Below the pieces are notes generated by a model. The model was not told the DNA's origin and did no database searches. It saw only the letters and a program-made list of their open reading frames with translations. From Lutraria lutraria (Eukaryota; Mollusca; Bivalvia; Venerida; Mactridae), in assembly GCA_964023205.1 (NCBI GenBank), contig OZ026835.1, forward strand, positions 8,452,414-8,516,413: a stretch of DNA of 64,000 bases, in the 5' to 3' direction. How positions within the stretch are numbered: the first letter of the stretch is position 1; each line of letters starts with the position of its first letter. Positions 36,027 through 47,331 of the stretch are shown here, in pieces. Made by a program: the position numbers and the translations under genes.

Positions 36027-39000
36027 ATGGCTACTGGGAACAAATTAGTGAAAGAGATTACGGACCAATTTTTACATTGTAAAATTTGTTACGAACCATA
36101 TAAAGAACCAAAAACGTTATCATGTTTGCATACATTCTGCGCTGACTGTATACAAAAACACGTCGATTCGGATTCTAACAGGAGTTCAAGATTTCTCTTA
36201 TATAGTCGTTACATCACGTGTCCATTATGTCGGAGTAAAACGGAAATTCCGACGGGTGGAGTTCGTCGGCTGCCAGATAATTTCCTTGTGTCAAGTTTAA
36301 CGGATGTTCTCGACCGGAAGAAGGTAGGAAAGGTTCCACCTTGCGAAATATGTCCGGGAGAACGCGTCGCTAAGAACCAAAACCCTGCGAGTCATAAGTG
36401 TTTAGACTGTGCTAAATTACTTTGTAAATCTTGTGTGGATTTGCATTCGACAACAAAAGTGACGCAATACCACAGTCTCATTGACATAGAGGGAGAAAAA
36501 GATATCGAGTGTAAAACACATCACGAAGAAATTGTGCGTTATTATTGCGAACCATGTGAAGAATGTATTTGTGTCGTCTGCACGTTTCAGGAACATAGAG
36601 ATCACGAGATTTGTTCATTTAGTGATGGATTTTCGAAATACAAATCTGGTTTAGATTCGCTGTTGGAAAAATGTAAAGACAGACTCGGCGTTGTAGAGGA
36701 TAGATTGACCAATATAAATACAGTTGAATCGACATTGAAAGAAACGCGGGAAAATATACGTGACTTGGCTATTAGCTACATAGCGCAGGTAAGGCAAACT
36801 GAGCGCCAACTTATGCAACGCGTCGAGGAAGATTTTGGCACAAAAGCACAAGGATACTTACAAAATAAAGAATGGCTGCAGGAAAACTTCGAGGGATTAA
36901 AAACCACTTGCAAACTTGCGGAGATCATTGTAAACGACCGTGGAGTAGAAATGTTACTTCTGAAAAAAGAACTTCAGGATAAATTATCCGCGTTGCTTGA
37001 ACCATCACTACCTTGTGTTCCTGACGATTTGTCGCAAAAAATCAAATTTGTGCCAGGTAACGTTAAACTCGGACATATATCGTGGAATTCACAGGAAGAA
37101 GCTGACTGTGATGGCGGAACTATAAAACACCCCTTACCGGAAGCGGAAGAGCGTCCATCGAAGAGACAGTGTGTAACTCGCGACACACAAACAGAATCTG
37201 AGTCTACTTTGCCGCCCGTTGCAAATTCTATCAGCTTTGAAGTGCCAATTACCAATTTCTCTCAAGGTACACCGCTTATGAACGGTTTTTACCGGAGCGA
37301 TATCACAACAAACCTAGATAAAGATGTTTCTTCATCGAAAACAGATGTGAGTGTAAATACTATGTGCTCTGTTGACGATTCAAAAATGGGTGGAGTTTGT
37401 GTTAAATGTTGTGCAGAACTTAAAAAAGATTATGGATCTTCTAGTTCATTACCTGTCATAGATGGTACTCCACCAACGATACAGGATATTATTATAACAA
37501 ATTGTTCAACTAGCGATCTAACTGGTCAACGTCGTAGGCGGAGCTTGATAAAAAGCCGTAGAGTTCAGACTGACATCTCGCTGTCGAACGAGAGTTTGGA
37601 TGATGTGTTGTCACCTTCAAAATTATCAAGTCAAGAAAGTTTAAATGGGTCGTTTCGTAAGTTAAGCCAAAACTCCTTAATACCTGTTGTAGAATGTGTC
37701 ATAACTACTTCGATTGGTTTAGACCCTATAGACATTCCAGCCAACGAGCCTGTAAAACCGAAAGTATGTACCAGAACAAAGGGTGTAAATACGACAGACA
37801 AAGTGAAAGTTGTACCTGAAACACGATCTATGAGAACAAATACTGATATACCAACGAAACGAGAGACAGGATCAATGACATACCCTGACAATGCAACTCG
37901 TGATACACAGACGGTTGATAAGATCTCGGTTCATAAGTCGGTTGCTACTGATTATGCGGGACAACGAAACAAGCGCACTTCAACCCCGATCATAATTAAA
38001 ATGGACAGTTGTACACATATGCCACCACTAACACAAGAACACAGAGCTACTTGGACTGACACCCTGCAAACAACTGAGAGATCTGTGTGTACAGATATGT
38101 CGGAAACTAAGGAATCTGCTACAGAAACTATGAAGCCATCTGTAACTGACCAAGGTGTTGGTGTTAGGCCGGAAGTTAAGACAATTGAAACGAATACAGA
38201 TCCGGTTCAGTTTGCTGATGCTGTTGACGCTGCTGCTACCGGGGCTAAACCGAAAGAGAGAAAAAGTAAAACGAAAGACAAGGAAAAGAAAGAGAAAAGT
38301 GCCGACAAAAAGACGAAAGAAAAGAAAGAAAAACGAGAGAAGAAGAAATATAAAGATTCCTGCGTAGAAACTGATCCTGTGTTAAGAAGTGATAAAGAAA
38401 CCGGTACTTCTATGCCGAAATCACAAGACGCCTGGACAGCAACATTTGTTCCACAACTTGTTAACACTGGAATCTCACCCGCTCGACCAGCAACCAGAGA
38501 AGCGTCCATAGCAACCAATCCCGTGATACTAATGGAACAAGCAACGTACACTGAAGTGATTAAAATGCAAGACAGTGCAACTGAATCTGGTATTGTCGTA
38601 TGTGATGGTGAAACTCTAACTGAAAGAATTGGCTGTGCAGATGCTCAAACCAGCGCTGATCTTTTCTTACAAAATGTGGAAACACTCACTGACGAATGTC
38701 ACGTAACTGAGACTGGCTGTATGACGGATGCTGAATGGTTTTGGAATAGCGACAGAGACTTAAATGTTGTCGTATGTGATGTATGTCAAGAACGACGTGC
38801 ATTTGTTGATACTGCGACGTCACCCATGGAGACCAGTGACACAGGGGGTGTTAGAAAATCGTCTTCAACGAAGAGTACACAGAGTCAGACAGTTCGAGCG
38901 AAACTTTACGACAAGTCAAACATGACGTCGTGTGATTATGAAGATATTCCCGATCAGTTAAAGGGTCTAGGGTGCAGTGATGTTTCCACTTCAACTGAAA

Positions 39001-40778
39001 ATCTGCCATACATCGGACTTCTTAGTGATATGGATTGTGATGAACTTATTCTTGTACCGGAAATAGCCATTGATGTTATAGGTTCAGATGCCGAGTACCA
39101 GAAAGCGTATGATAACTCGTTTCCGGTTTGTGTTCGAGAAGCAGGAGCACAAACAATTATATCGTCTGAGACATTAAGTGACACTGCTGATAGTGACATT
39201 ACGTTGGAAATGCTAAAAGCATCAGCACATGATTTGATAACTATTGGTATTAATACTGACCAAACATTGACATTTGAAAAGGAAACGTGCACCCCTAATC
39301 TTCATCGATTATCACAAGGAACAAACACCACTCAGCACGAGAAATTAGATAAGTCAACAAGCACTGGAAATTATGTAAGAGCGATACAAGAAAGTTTGTG
39401 TAACTCTCCGGTGACAAGATCGAAACACTCAAAGCCGGTGAAAAAAGATATGAGTGTTGAAACTGATTCCGCCTTAATGGATGAGAAGATGATTGCGTGT
39501 ATAAACAAATTGAAAACTGTATCGGAAAGATTAAATAGCCCGACGTCTAAAATGTTTGCGGAAACAATACCGTGGAATAAAAAGTCAGATTCAGAAGAAA
39601 GTGAAAACTCTGACGTGACAGTTAAAGAAGTTGATAAGACAACTGAAGTGGAAAGAAAGAAGAATGTAATGGATTTGGTGTCAAAATCCCAGGCTATTAC
39701 CAAACCAAAGGATGCCAAAACCGAACCAGTACGGAGAAAAGCTCAACCACTCACAACGCTTAAAGCCAAATATCCGGAGAAAACGAACGGCGACAAGGCT
39801 GTTCAGCGGCAAGATTCTTCGGATAGTTCCACTTCTACTTCCGGTACGAAAAATGGAAGTCAAACACCTTCTGTACAAAGAAAGGGATCCAACGGTTCAC
39901 GCCGCAGTACATCAACACCGGGACGTATTGCCACAGTTCCTAACCAATCAGCATTGAGAAAAACACCTTCACCCGCTGCACAACACAAATCAGTCGCAAA
40001 TAAAAATGGGGCCCAAAAGCAGGATACTGCAGCGAAGCAAACAACTTCACCGAAAAACCAAGGCCCAGGACCAGACTTTTATTCTACTGTCCCAAAAGTC
40101 AGACATCCAAAACACGGATTGTCAAGCATTTCTGAAAACAACCGACATTCGTCTGGGTCAGATCTATCTAGCGTTACAGCGAGATCTAACCAACAAACCT
40201 CTTCTACCTCTTCTCTTGATAAAAGCTTGGACTTTTCGTCTCTTAAAATCCAAGCGCCACCACGTGCACCGTCGGTTTCTCCTACGCCGACGAGGCACGC
40301 AACAAAGCACGACAATGGCAGAACTGCCAGACCAAAGACAACACCCGTTTCACGTCTTGAGGTCACACCAATAGCTGACGCACTTCCGGACATGCGCACG
40401 CGTACAGGAAGCACTTCCTCTGACCAAACTGACAATGAACCTTCACAAGAAAAGAAGGGTTTCATGAAAAAACTTTTCGGATCCAAGAAGAAGAAATCTT
40501 CAGACAAGCGTAATGCTTCTCCGAGCAAGTCGCCAAAACCTGGCCGTAAAGCTTTAGTGGCTGCCCCCGAACCCCCGACCCCAAACAGCCCGAAGGAGAA
40601 ACCGAAAGAAAAACCAAAACCTTTCGTTTATATGCGTTCACGTATATTTTCTATTGAACAGAAGGATGAAGATAAATACAGTAAACCGATTGTGAACAAA
40701 TATTGTGTGAACAAGGAAGAAGAAGAGAAAGCACCTGTGTTTGACTTCGCTGCGACTTTCACGCCAAAGAAAAAATAG
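36027..40778 (+). CDS. TRIM-like RING/B-box/coiled-coil protein with a long T-x-T motif tail
   Basis: Predicted 1,583-residue protein in one exon. The ATG at 36,027 is chosen because the frame upstream reaches only a TTG at 35,985. Domains in order: RING finger of C3HC4 type (C18, C21, C33, H35, C38, C41, C65, C68); B-box1 (C106, C109, C125, C128, C133, C136, H140, H149); B-box2 (C162, H165, C174, C177, C182, C185, H190, H193); coiled coil about 201-325. All expected zinc ligands are present, so E3 ubiquitin ligase activity is likely. There is no SPRY, NHL, filamin or other usual TRIM C-terminal domain. Residues about 384-1,150 are disordered and hold about 30 short T-x-T-[D/E]-like motifs (TRDTQT at 384-389 and 624-629, VQTD 513-516, TNTD 604-607, VETD 780-783). 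A lysine-rich block sits at 741-776, an S/P-rich region at about 1,170-1,470, and a basic patch GFMKKLFGSKKKK at 1,478-1,490. Target and pathway are unknown. Confidence 0.9.
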   Translation: MATGNKLVKEITDQFLHCKICYEPYKEPKTLSCLHTFCADCIQKHVDSDSNRSSRFLLYSRYITCPLCRSKTEIPTGGVRRLPDNFLVSSLTDVLDRKKVGKVPPCEICPGERVAKNQNPASHKCLDCAKLLCKSCVDLHSTTKVTQYHSLIDIEGEKDIECKTHHEEIVRYYCEPCEECICVVCTFQEHRDHEICSFSDGFSKYKSGLDSLLEKCKDRLGVVEDRLTNINTVESTLKETRENIRDLAISYIAQVRQTERQLMQRVEEDFGTKAQGYLQNKEWLQENFEGLKTTCKLAEIIVNDRGVEMLLLKKELQDKLSALLEPSLPCVPDDLSQKIKFVPGNVKLGHISWNSQEEADCDGGTIKHPLPEAEERPSKRQCVTRDTQTESESTLPPVANSISFEVPITNFSQGTPLMNGFYRSDITTNLDKDVSSSKTDVSVNTMCSVDDSKMGGVCVKCCAELKKDYGSSSSLPVIDGTPPTIQDIIITNCSTSDLTGQRRRRSLIKSRRVQTDISLSNESLDDVLSPSKLSSQESLNGSFRKLSQNSLIPVVECVITTSIGLDPIDIPANEPVKPKVCTRTKGVNTTDKVKVVPETRSMRTNTDIPTKRETGSMTYPDNATRDTQTVDKISVHKSVATDYAGQRNKRTSTPIIIKMDSCTHMPPLTQEHRATWTDTLQTTERSVCTDMSETKESATETMKPSVTDQGVGVRPEVKTIETNTDPVQFADAVDAAATGAKPKERKSKTKDKEKKEKSADKKTKEKKEKREKKKYKDSCVETDPVLRSDKETGTSMPKSQDAWTATFVPQLVNTGISPARPATREASIATNPVILMEQATYTEVIKMQDSATESGIVVCDGETLTERIGCADAQTSADLFLQNVETLTDECHVTETGCMTDAEWFWNSDRDLNVVVCDVCQERRAFVDTATSPMETSDTGGVRKSSSTKSTQSQTVRAKLYDKSNMTSCDYEDIPDQLKGLGCSDVSTSTENLPYIGLLSDMDCDELILVPEIAIDVIGSDAEYQKAYDNSFPVCVREAGAQTIISSETLSDTADSDITLEMLKASAHDLITIGINTDQTLTFEKETCTPNLHRLSQGTNTTQHEKLDKSTSTGNYVRAIQESLCNSPVTRSKHSKPVKKDMSVETDSALMDEKMIACINKLKTVSERLNSPTSKMFAETIPWNKKSDSEESENSDVTVKEVDKTTEVERKKNVMDLVSKSQAITKPKDAKTEPVRRKAQPLTTLKAKYPEKTNGDKAVQRQDSSDSSTSTSGTKNGSQTPSVQRKGSNGSRRSTSTPGRIATVPNQSALRKTPSPAAQHKSVANKNGAQKQDTAAKQTTSPKNQGPGPDFYSTVPKVRHPKHGLSSISENNRHSSGSDLSSVTARSNQQTSSTSSLDKSLDFSSLKIQAPPRAPSVSPTPTRHATKHDNGRTARPKTTPVSRLEVTPIADALPDMRTRTGSTSSDQTDNEPSQEKKGFMKKLFGSKKKKSSDKRNASPSKSPKPGRKALVAAPEPPTPNSPKEKPKEKPKPFVYMRSRIFSIEQKDEDKYSKPIVNKYCVNKEEEEKAPVFDFAATFTPKKK
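37176..39471 (+). other. Region coding for the repeated T-x-T-[D/E] motifs
   Basis: This part of the TRIM-like gene codes for residues of about 384-1,150. Motifs recur every 10-30 residues, usually a small or acidic residue, then x-T-x-T, then D or E: SVATD, SVCTD, ATWTD, TIETNTD, SCVETD, ATYTE, GCMTD, STSTE, GINTD, SVETD. About six contain T/V/A/S-Q-T, the core of dynein light chain LC8 binding motifs. The DNA is not an evident tandem repeat, so the pattern is kept at protein level. Confidence 0.7.
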
Positions 40779-43532
40779 TACAATTTGTGTGCGATACATA
40801 TTAGTTATTTCGTTAATGGTTGCACATCTCAACAAAATTCGTGGATAGTTTGCGCTTGCTTTATGGTTACATCGAAATAATTTATACTGAGTCAATGTTC
40901 TTAAATAATGCTCACTTACGAGCGTTAAATATAAATTCTAGGTACGTTTTTTTATAAACATTTGTGGAATTTACTGTTACAATTTGATTATATTAACCCA
41001 TAGACTTTGGTTAAAACATGGGACGAGCGATATATGATATATTTTACTACTTTTGTAATACATGTAATTTCATTCACTGTGGCTTCGTGATCCACAAATA
41101 TCATTACTTTGTTAAAAATATGTCGACAAAATGAAAAAATGGAATTTGTCTTAATATTATCTCAATAATAATTTAAAAGCAGGCAATGCGGGATTCCATG
41201 TTACCGTCGTTAATCATTACGTCTGTTGTTGGCTACGATAATTCTTATTATTCAGTATGCTATTTTTACCGTTACCGTTTTATGTTCTTAGAAACACGAA
41301 AAACGAATTATTCAAAATATTTTCAAGAACTTGAAATTCAGCGACTATAAATTTATTAGGAGATTGTGATGAATGAAACACGTATGTTGTTGTCTATTAT
41401 ATTTTGTATCATAAATGTTTAATTCAAGTGAAAAGATTTGAGGTATGTGGGCGAACAATATGAGCGTTCTTTTCTTCCGATTTTTTGTATCGATGTTTTG
41501 AATTTTATAGAGATAATCTAGTCAAATGATGGATTCAGACATACCCCATACCAGAATTTTGACAAATCGAATGTATCTTTCAACAAACACGATTGTTGTT
41601 TTCATATCTCGTGAACGCTGAAAATAAAATATTTCCAGTTTGGTGATTTGGTGGCTTGCCAGATGATACGGAAACATTTGCGTATCAGCTAAAATTGTGA
41701 TTATCTTCTCCTGCGAATGCATTCTTGATATTTTTGTGAAAAATGTGTCTCATATTAAATCACCTCGACATCTGTAATTTGTTTTCTTACAAGAAGCATA
41801 TAGTCTATGAGTCACATGATTGTAAGCGCATTAATACTGACATTAATTACAGGTGAAGCGTACACGTGTGTATTGCTCGGAGTTACTCGTGCTTCGGTGC
41901 TTTCTTTTGTAATTCTTGGTGCTCTATTGGCATTCTTTTGATAAAAGCATGGTTAATGAGCATTGTGTTAACAGAAGAAACGTTTTATCTGATTTCTGTC
42001 AGTGTTCCGATGTCTGATAATTATAGTAAGTTTGCACTGCGCTTTGTTTGCTGTACGTATTGCCCACTTTACATATACGATGCTAGGATATGCAATCAAA
42101 TAAGTATGATAAAAATTTAACTTCCTCGAAGAACACAAAACATATAACTGCAAAACTCTATCCATACCACGATATTAGACTTTAAGAATAGTGCATTTTT
42201 TCTGTTTAAGAATTGAAGATGATAATTATGATAATGGAGTAGCTGGACTATGGAATATTTTTTGGCTGTAAACACCTCACATATTTTGGAAATTTTATGT
42301 AAAGGAAGGCAAGCGTGCAATATAACAGTATGTATCCATCACTAATTTTTGACATCGGTAATTGGTAATGTTAAGTTTTGCAGAAACCGCTCCCCATAGA
42401 TCAATAGCATGGTTATCTCCACCAGCATTTGTTATTTGACACTTCTGATCGTTAAGATAAGTATATTCAAGTACGTATCAAGTGTTCTTTGATCATAATG
42501 AGTCTTATCTGTAATTCTTGTTAATTTAGCGGAACCTACAATGAAATGTTCGAGAAACATCCTATACTGCTGTGGTAAAGGTGCTGATAAAAGAATTTAG
42601 ATAAGAAAGCGATATATAGCTAAGTTACAATGTCCACAAAAATGTTAAAATACTTGGACACCATACCGTGTTTTTATTGACCGCGATTCTCCGGAAAGCT
42701 TAATCTAAGAATGCGTCAGGCATGAAAAACTACAAGATTCCAGAAAGTGCTTACTGTTATGTATTTTCAACAACAACAAATTCTACTGAGTTATTTTGGA
42801 CTTGTAATTCTCAGTACGAGTGGTGTTCTACATCCTTGTTGCTAAAATTGTTTTGGTGCCAATATTTCATAATTATGTTGTGTTAGATTGTTTTTGCTTC
42901 GTGTAAAAATGCTTTTGTTATTTTAGATATATTTGTTTTGTATATTATATTTAATGTAGAATTTGTGCAAACAAGTCACACGTATTGACAAATCTGTGAT
43001 AATATTTACTATATACCTCTAGGCGTTCCTGTAATATTATATGAGTGTATAGGGTAGTGTCCCATGATTATTTTTGTATTTTAAGGGCGAATGGGTGTCT
43101 GAATGTTAATTCATAAATTTATATGTCAATCGGGACAACTCGGTGTTTTCCGTCGGAATATTTTTCTAGGCGGAAAATAACGATTCTTTTCGATGTTTTA
43201 AAAGAATATAAGTGGCTGTTCAGATTTAAGGCGATTAAATAGTTTCCTGTATGCGATGAAGATCTCCTTGGTTTATACACTAAACTGATTCTACATCAGC
43301 CTTGAATCATGGATTGGCATAATTGTATCTTTTTTGTTATTATTCTTGCTTATAGGCGTGTTTTTCATCATACAGATGTCAAAATATTATTATGGAATTA
43401 TTATGTTCTATCACAACATAACACATCCGTGCTAATATTTTTTTCATTTTTTGTGCTATTTATTTATTCAGTAAGCGTGTGTTGGAATAAAAAAAGAATG
43501 ATCTTGTTAATTAGATAAAAATATGCTATGTA
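40779..43532 (+). other. Probable 3' UTR and downstream region of the TRIM-like gene
   Basis: AT-rich, free of recognised repeats, with no coding exon. Possible poly(A) signals AATAAA are at 41,623-41,628 and 43,486-43,491. The repeat-free state up to the MITE at 43,533 fits a long transcribed 3' UTR, but this is inference. Confidence 0.35.
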
Positions 43533-43694
43533 CAATGCATCGTCTCCGAAGCAACACCCTTTGGGAGTAGCAAAATTGTGTTGTTGTTGAGAGGTTGTTG
43601 CTCTAGAGAGGTTAATCGTGCAGTGGGTAAAACATGTTGTTGTTGAAGGGAGTTAGTTGCTCAAAAGAAGGCCGCTGTGGAGAGGTTGTACTGT
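43533..43694 (+). mobile_element. Mariner/pogo-like MITE, family A
   Basis: Flanked by TA at both ends. The left end CAATGCATCGTCTCC is mutated; the right end GGAGAGGTTGTACTG is intact. The interior TGTTGTTGTTGAGAGGTTGT and TGTTGTTGTTGAAGGGAG blocks match the 45.6 kb copy. Confidence 0.75.
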
Positions 43695-45618
43695 ATATAA
43701 ACTCGATCTGAAGAACGATAATTATGAATAAGAAATCTATTTAAAATCCCGGATAATTAACATAAACGAATTTTGTTGGTAGGATAAACATGTTCAAGTA
43801 CTTTGTCTGGACTAATTTCTCAGGCTCTTGAATGATGAACCGTGTATTCATATCTGATGAAGAAATTCGCTAATTACGATTTTTATAATATTTCTTATTT
43901 GCTATTTATGTAAAATACAATCAATGTGTGCTTGTCCTTAACTCTTTAGATAGTGGGCATTTTTAATATTTTTACTATTTTCTTTATATATTCTTCATGG
44001 TAGCATAATGCTAGTAGCCTACTGAAAACGAAAAGCTGTAATAAGGAACGAATTTCTTTTTGGTTAAAAATCGCTACAAATGTTTTGGTCGGGGTAATTT
44101 TTAAGAAGTCGACATCGTCACTGCAAACCAATGTGTATTTTTAGAATGGCCTAAGATCAAACTTCCACCGAGTTCTTTGAATACTTTGGCTAACTTTGTT
44201 GTGCCTTGAATATTAAACACCTGTTCCGGTAAAATGCAGCTTATGAATGCAATATTTTAAATGACTAGAGGTATGCGTACTACAGCTATACGTTCATCAA
44301 TTTATTAACGTTTAAGTGTGATTTTGAAGTGCTCTGGTATTTTTTAGATTTTTTTTCGCTTTAACGCCAATTTAATTGTATTTTGTCTAAGTGTCTAAAT
44401 ATATCTCATAGATTTAAATATAGATGCCATTTTATGGCTTCCAATCGTTATAAACTGTCAAAACAAAACAAACGTAACGTTCGAATCTGCTCTTAAGATT
44501 TCTAGTGTTTAAAGTAATATATATTAAGATAAACATTTAAATGTTCATATTTTTCTTAAGTATTTGAAGTAATTCACCACATGATTTAGAATTTCTTAAA
44601 TAAGTTAAATGAGCGAGTGAATAATAGTATGACATAACATGGTTGATTAGAGCAAATGATTTTATTTATAACAAATTGTCGTCTGCAGAACCGGGAATGG
44701 TCGTCCGGTTGTTCATTCGGATGTGATATCCCCGGACGAGGGTCATACTGTCCGTGATAAATATGACTGAAGATATTACATCCTATGTTAAATTGTCCTC
44801 CATCTCTGAATTATTCGGGGTTGCTTGGCTGCGAGTAGCTTGTGAATAGAATGTGGTTTGTACTGGTTTAGGCCTAAATGAAGTTCAGAGAAGCTGGTTA
44901 GGATAACTGCCCGCCACGATATAAATAAATAAAAAATTGGATGTGATCTTGGAGTTTTGTTAGCGCTGAGGTGATTCTGAAGTCTGGATGTAATAAAAGA
45001 TTGTAATCTTCCGAGTGCAACAAGGTGATTTTAACTTGACCCGTCTAATACAGCTGAACAAGCGCCTTATCACTTCAATGTTTCCATAATTAATCGTTGT
45101 ATCGTGTTTTAGTTCAGAAATGTACCTAATTACAATGTTTTACAAATGTCTATCAGATAATAGCATCAGAATATAAACACAGAACTTCAATTTAGTGAAC
45201 CGTTTTACGATTTCATATTTTTATCTATAATAATCGATAAAAAACGGATGTCGTGCCAAAAAAATACAGTTTATACGAACACCCGAAGCTAATCAAGGTT
45301 CAGCCATGATAAGCCTTCGCACAGCATTTAACTGATAAGCTATTTTCAGGATATGATTGATATAGTGTATAAAATATGGGTGATACTGACGAATGATAAA
45401 AGATGATGCTGGCTTGTGTTTTAGTCCATTCATCAAATATATTAATAGTTTTTACGAAGTTGGGGTGATATTTCAGAATAAATAAATGCTCGGTTAATTC
45501 TAAAGAAGCCATCACTCTAAGCACATTCATTTGTAAGATGTTTATGTATCGTATTAATATATCTTTATGCGTATGATTGTATCACGAACAGTAAGTGTGG
45601 CTTAAGTTAAACTAAATA
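43695..45618. other. Intergenic with a possible SINE fragment
   Basis: No gene recognised. At about 44,685-44,940 lies a dispersed-looking sequence ending in CTGCCCGCCACGATATAAAT followed by AAATAAAA, resembling the tail of the 31.3 kb SINE. Confidence 0.4.
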
Positions 45619-45791
45619 CAGTGCAACCTCTCCAAAGCAACACAATTTGGGAGTAGTAAAATTATGTTGTTGTTGAGATGGTGTTCCTCTAGCGATTAAA
45701 TTAATAGTTAAATCATGCTGTGGGGAAAATCATGTTGTTGTTGAAGGGAGGTTGTTGCTCAAGTGAGGGCCGCTCTGGAGAGGTTGTCCTG
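45619..45791 (+). mobile_element. Mariner/pogo-like MITE, family A, best copy
   Basis: TA|CAGTGCAACCTCTCCAAAGC at the left and GCTCTGGAGAGGTTGTCCTG|TA at the right are complementary at most positions over 20 bases, and both ends are followed by the expected TA. Length is 173 bp. No transposase. Confidence 0.8.
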
Positions 45792-46445
45792 TATATGTTA
45801 ATTAATATCTCCATTTAATTAGTGAGTCAGAAAAAAATAGTCATGTTCAATTTTACTCGACTTATTTACTTGTTTGGAGCTAACTCAAGGTTTCTTACGG
45901 TAAAATAAAAAAATGTTTGGCGATAAACTTACACCTTGTTTTCACACAAAAAGATGAAGGGAACTCGAGCTACCTGTCCTTATTCAACCTCAAACGTGAC
46001 CTTTCTTCCAGCCTGTTTTCTTTGCTATTTGCTAGGTGGGCATAAACTTATTTTTTATTCTATCAAGTTAAAAGAGTAACAAATCAATTTTTTGTGATAC
46101 TTAAAACGTAATCAACTGTAGAATGCATTTTTTTGTTTGACTTTTATCTATTTTTTTGTCATTTTTCGATTTTTTTTTATTTTTTCGATGTCCGAACGTT
46201 GTTCTTGCTAGTTGCACTATTCAATTAATTAATTGTGGCATTTAAGGCTCCTGGTCCCCACACAAACTACATACAATACATAATACAATGATAGTCAAGA
46301 ACAACAGTTTTGGAACACTTAACACTTGTTTATATGAGTTTTATGAATGTTGAAAATATATTTTATTGCATACATTTAGACATGGTATAATAAAATATTA
46401 TATTGAAAATGGAATCATTGTCTTTGTTTTGTTATGCAGCAGTAC

Positions 46446-46592
46446 TATACACTGTTATAGTGAATTCGAGGGGACACGAGCTTGTTTCATCGCATGAATT
46501 TGCTCAATTCACTATATCCTTAACAATAAAATAAAGAAGTGAATGTCCGGAAAAGTACAAATACTTCACTATAATGTTGCTTTACTGTATAC
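46446..46592. mobile_element. Possible mariner-like MITE
   Basis: TATACACTGTTATAGTGAA at the left and TTCACTATAATGTTGCTTTA..CTGTATA at the right are partly complementary; both ends abut TATA. Alignment needs a gap, so the call is tentative. Confidence 0.4.
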
Positions 46593-47167
46593 TAGTCATA
46601 TCGAGAGTCACATTTATTTTTTCCGTCCTTCCGTCCATCTGTCTGACATCACGTTCAAAGCAGCTATTTTCCGATCTGCGACATCTTGAAGCGGAGCGCT
46701 TATCATATTATAATTTATTCAATATACAGCTAGTAAAATAACGTATAAACAGAAATGAGCAAAATATTACAAATTGCACCAACTCAGAATAAACATTTTC
46801 GGGGACATGGGTGTAAGCTAATACTTCGATATATATTACAAATAAACATTTTAAGTTGAGTATTAAGACAAATTGACTACGCCATACTTTTCGGTACTAA
46901 GTCATGATCTAAGCATTAAAGTGTCACGCTATTCGAATGGATACTAAATACGACTAACCATTCCAGAATCTTTTCAAGAAGTATAATGAGGAATAACTCT
47001 TACATTAATATACTGAGTAATGTAATAGTTCTCTCCCTTTGTTTATCTGAAGCCACGAAGTTACAAAGAATTACAATAACTTCCGTTCTTCAAGTTGTCA
47101 TAAAGTATAAATACGCAGCTTAAGAATGAATATATGTAATTCATAGGCAATTATAACAATGCATGTA

Positions 47168-47331
47168 CAGTAAAACCCCTGTATACCGGACATCTACAAA
47201 ACCGAAATTCCGATTTTTCAAGTCCCATTTTTTTCGGAATTTATCAAAAGTTCTCTGAATACTTGAATTATCAGAAAACTGGACATGTGACCCAGTCCGG
47301 AAGGTGTCCGGGTTTTTGGTGGGTTTTACTG
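47168..47331. mobile_element. Mariner/pogo-like MITE, family D
   Basis: Begins TA|CAGTAAAACCCCTGTATACC and ends GGTGGGTTTTACTG|TA, a perfect CAGTAAAACCC end pair with TA on both sides, 164 bp. The interior has CCGGACATCT and GGTGTCCGG, and AATTCCGA with TTTTCGGAATT, so it folds further. It lies inside a spurious 170-codon minus-strand frame. Confidence 0.8.

Noticed and set aside
38207..38551. Antisense frames across the TRIM-like gene, longest 149 codons (40,079-40,528)
   Set aside because: Shadows of the long sense frame, without domains or splice signals.
36027..40778. Assignment to a named TRIM gene
   Set aside because: RING and B-boxes fit the family, but there is no diagnostic C-terminal domain, so no symbol is given.
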